From: Lachnospiraceae bacterium | GTDB lineage: Bacteria > Bacillota > Clostridia > Lachnospirales > Lachnospiraceae | Length of the DNA: 64,000 bases | Reading direction: 5' to 3' | NCBI GenBank assembly: GCA_910573755.1 | Contig: CAJTBO010000025.1 | Coordinates: 1-64,000, forward strand | Part shown: positions 63,519-64,000 of the stretch, piece by piece | Position numbering within the stretch: position 1 is the first letter of the stretch | How the letters are laid out: each line of letters starts with the position of its first letter | The notes under the pieces: model-generated | What the model was told of the DNA's origin: nothing | The model's input: only the letters and a program-made list of their open reading frames with translations | The model's database searches: none | Position numbers and translations under genes: made by a program

Positions 63519-64000
63519 TCTCACCACCAACCATCATGATAAATGAGACCGACTCCAGTTGAACCCTTGGTTTTCTCATAGAATCCAACACGATCTTCTG
63601 CATCTTTCTCAACTCCTCAATCCCGCTGTCGTTTTGCCCGTAATATTCCATATTTGCAGCGCGGGCAGACAGGACTCTCTCCATCTCTTCTCTTACTCCC
63701 TTTATATTGGATTTTCTTTTTAAAACCTCAAAAGCTTTTTCGTAAGAGCTCTTTCGAGCCTGAGCAACATATTCTCCCCATCTCTCACCGCCGAATTTTC
63801 CCTTAAACCAGTCTATGTTGCGCCCATCAATGACTCCTTTTAAAAACTTTGCGTCCCGGCTTCTTTTCCCCAAATGGACAATATTGGATTTCGCGGTAAA
63901 ACCGCCATTCACAATCTTTGTATATTCCCTTACAATATTCTCATCATTTACTTCCTCCTCGTTGATGATTGAAACCGGAATTACCACCTGCTCCGAATAC
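63511..64000 (-). CDS. Partial gene at the window edge, first gene seen of the effector module
   Basis: The frame is open to the window end (YSEQ precedes the apparent GTG at 63987), so this is the C-terminal part of a larger protein, at least 162 residues. Visible parts include IDGRNIDWFKGKFGGERWGEY and a helical tail (EELRKMQKIVLDSMRKP). No family is recognised. It overlaps the helicase start by 8 bases and so belongs to the operon. Confidence 0.6.
   Translation of the reverse strand, partial: YSEQVVIPVSIINEEEVNDENIVREYTKIVNGGFTAKSNIVHLGKRSRDAKFLKGVIDGRNIDWFKGKFGGERWGEYVAQARKSSYEKAFEVLKRKSNIKGVREEMERVLSARAANMEYYGQNDSGIEELRKMQKIVLDSMRKPRVQLESVSFIMMVGGENE

Noticed and set aside
50293-64000. 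Canonical DndFGH restriction module
   Set aside because: No DptF-, DptG- or DptH-like motif pattern was seen; the adjacent genes are a RecQ-like helicase and a different large ATPase.

Overview
The window looks like chromosome from an anaerobic, moderate-GC Firmicute, most likely a Lachnospiraceae (gut Clostridia) member. This is inferred from PTS-based sugar use, a four-subunit 2-oxoacid:ferredoxin oxidoreductase behind a T-box-like leader, BlaI/BlaR1, tripartite tricarboxylate (TTT) transport, strong AGGAGG ribosome-binding sites and AT-rich sigma-A promoters. No rRNA, tRNA, CRISPR array or complete insertion sequence was seen.

Layout. 0.1-1.5 kb: N-terminally truncated PRD/EIIA transcriptional regulator. 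1.5-10.5 kb (minus strand): an L-ascorbate utilisation operon read ulaG, ulaC, ulaA, ulaB, a DeoR regulator, ulaE, an FG-GAP-like protein and ulaF, with HAD phosphatase and DUF3592-like genes beyond. The decarboxylase ulaD is absent from the window. 10.8-16.6 kb: a carbohydrate-acid operon with a cytosolic sialidase-fold protein, a DapA/NanA-family lyase, TctC, TctB, TctA and a YhcH/NanQ-like protein, with a divergent AraC regulator. 17.8-23.6 kb: flotillin and the porC-porD-porA-porB ferredoxin oxidoreductase operon. 23.8-35.1 kb: an orphan polyamine-type binding lipoprotein, cutC, an esterase, an FtsX-type ABC exporter with its two-component system, a lipase, yaaA and a Bcp peroxiredoxin. 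35.3-44.1 kb: GyrI-like, TfoX-like and WYL proteins, then blaI-blaR1 facing two related envelope proteins whose promoter carries BlaI-type operators. 44.2-50.3 kb: an MFS efflux gene with a leader peptide and structured leader, a SWIM protein between two RhuM relics, an Rpn-like nuclease, and gene debris (kptA and others).

50.3-64.0 kb is a visibly AT-richer defence island, all on the minus strand and tightly overlapping. It encodes a complete DNA phosphorothioation core in the order dndC, dndD, dndE, dndA, followed by an HNH endonuclease. Upstream is a non-DndFGH module: RecQ-like helicase, 257-aa protein, 1025-aa P-loop ATPase, 219-aa protein, plus a gene cut by the window edge. I read it as a phosphorothioate-based anti-phage system related to the DndCDEA-PbeABCD arrangement, with effector types that also recall DpdF/DpdG/DpdH of 7-deazaguanine DNA systems. 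Those family links are from memory and were not searched.

Non-coding structure is unusually rich. One hairpin repeat family supplies the Shine-Dalgarno sequence of three transport genes. A second hairpin pair precedes two metabolic genes. A duplicated promoter-plus-leader of about 150 bp with a compensated stem precedes two unrelated genes. There is also a T-box-like leader, BlaI operators, and a leader-peptide attenuator-like region.
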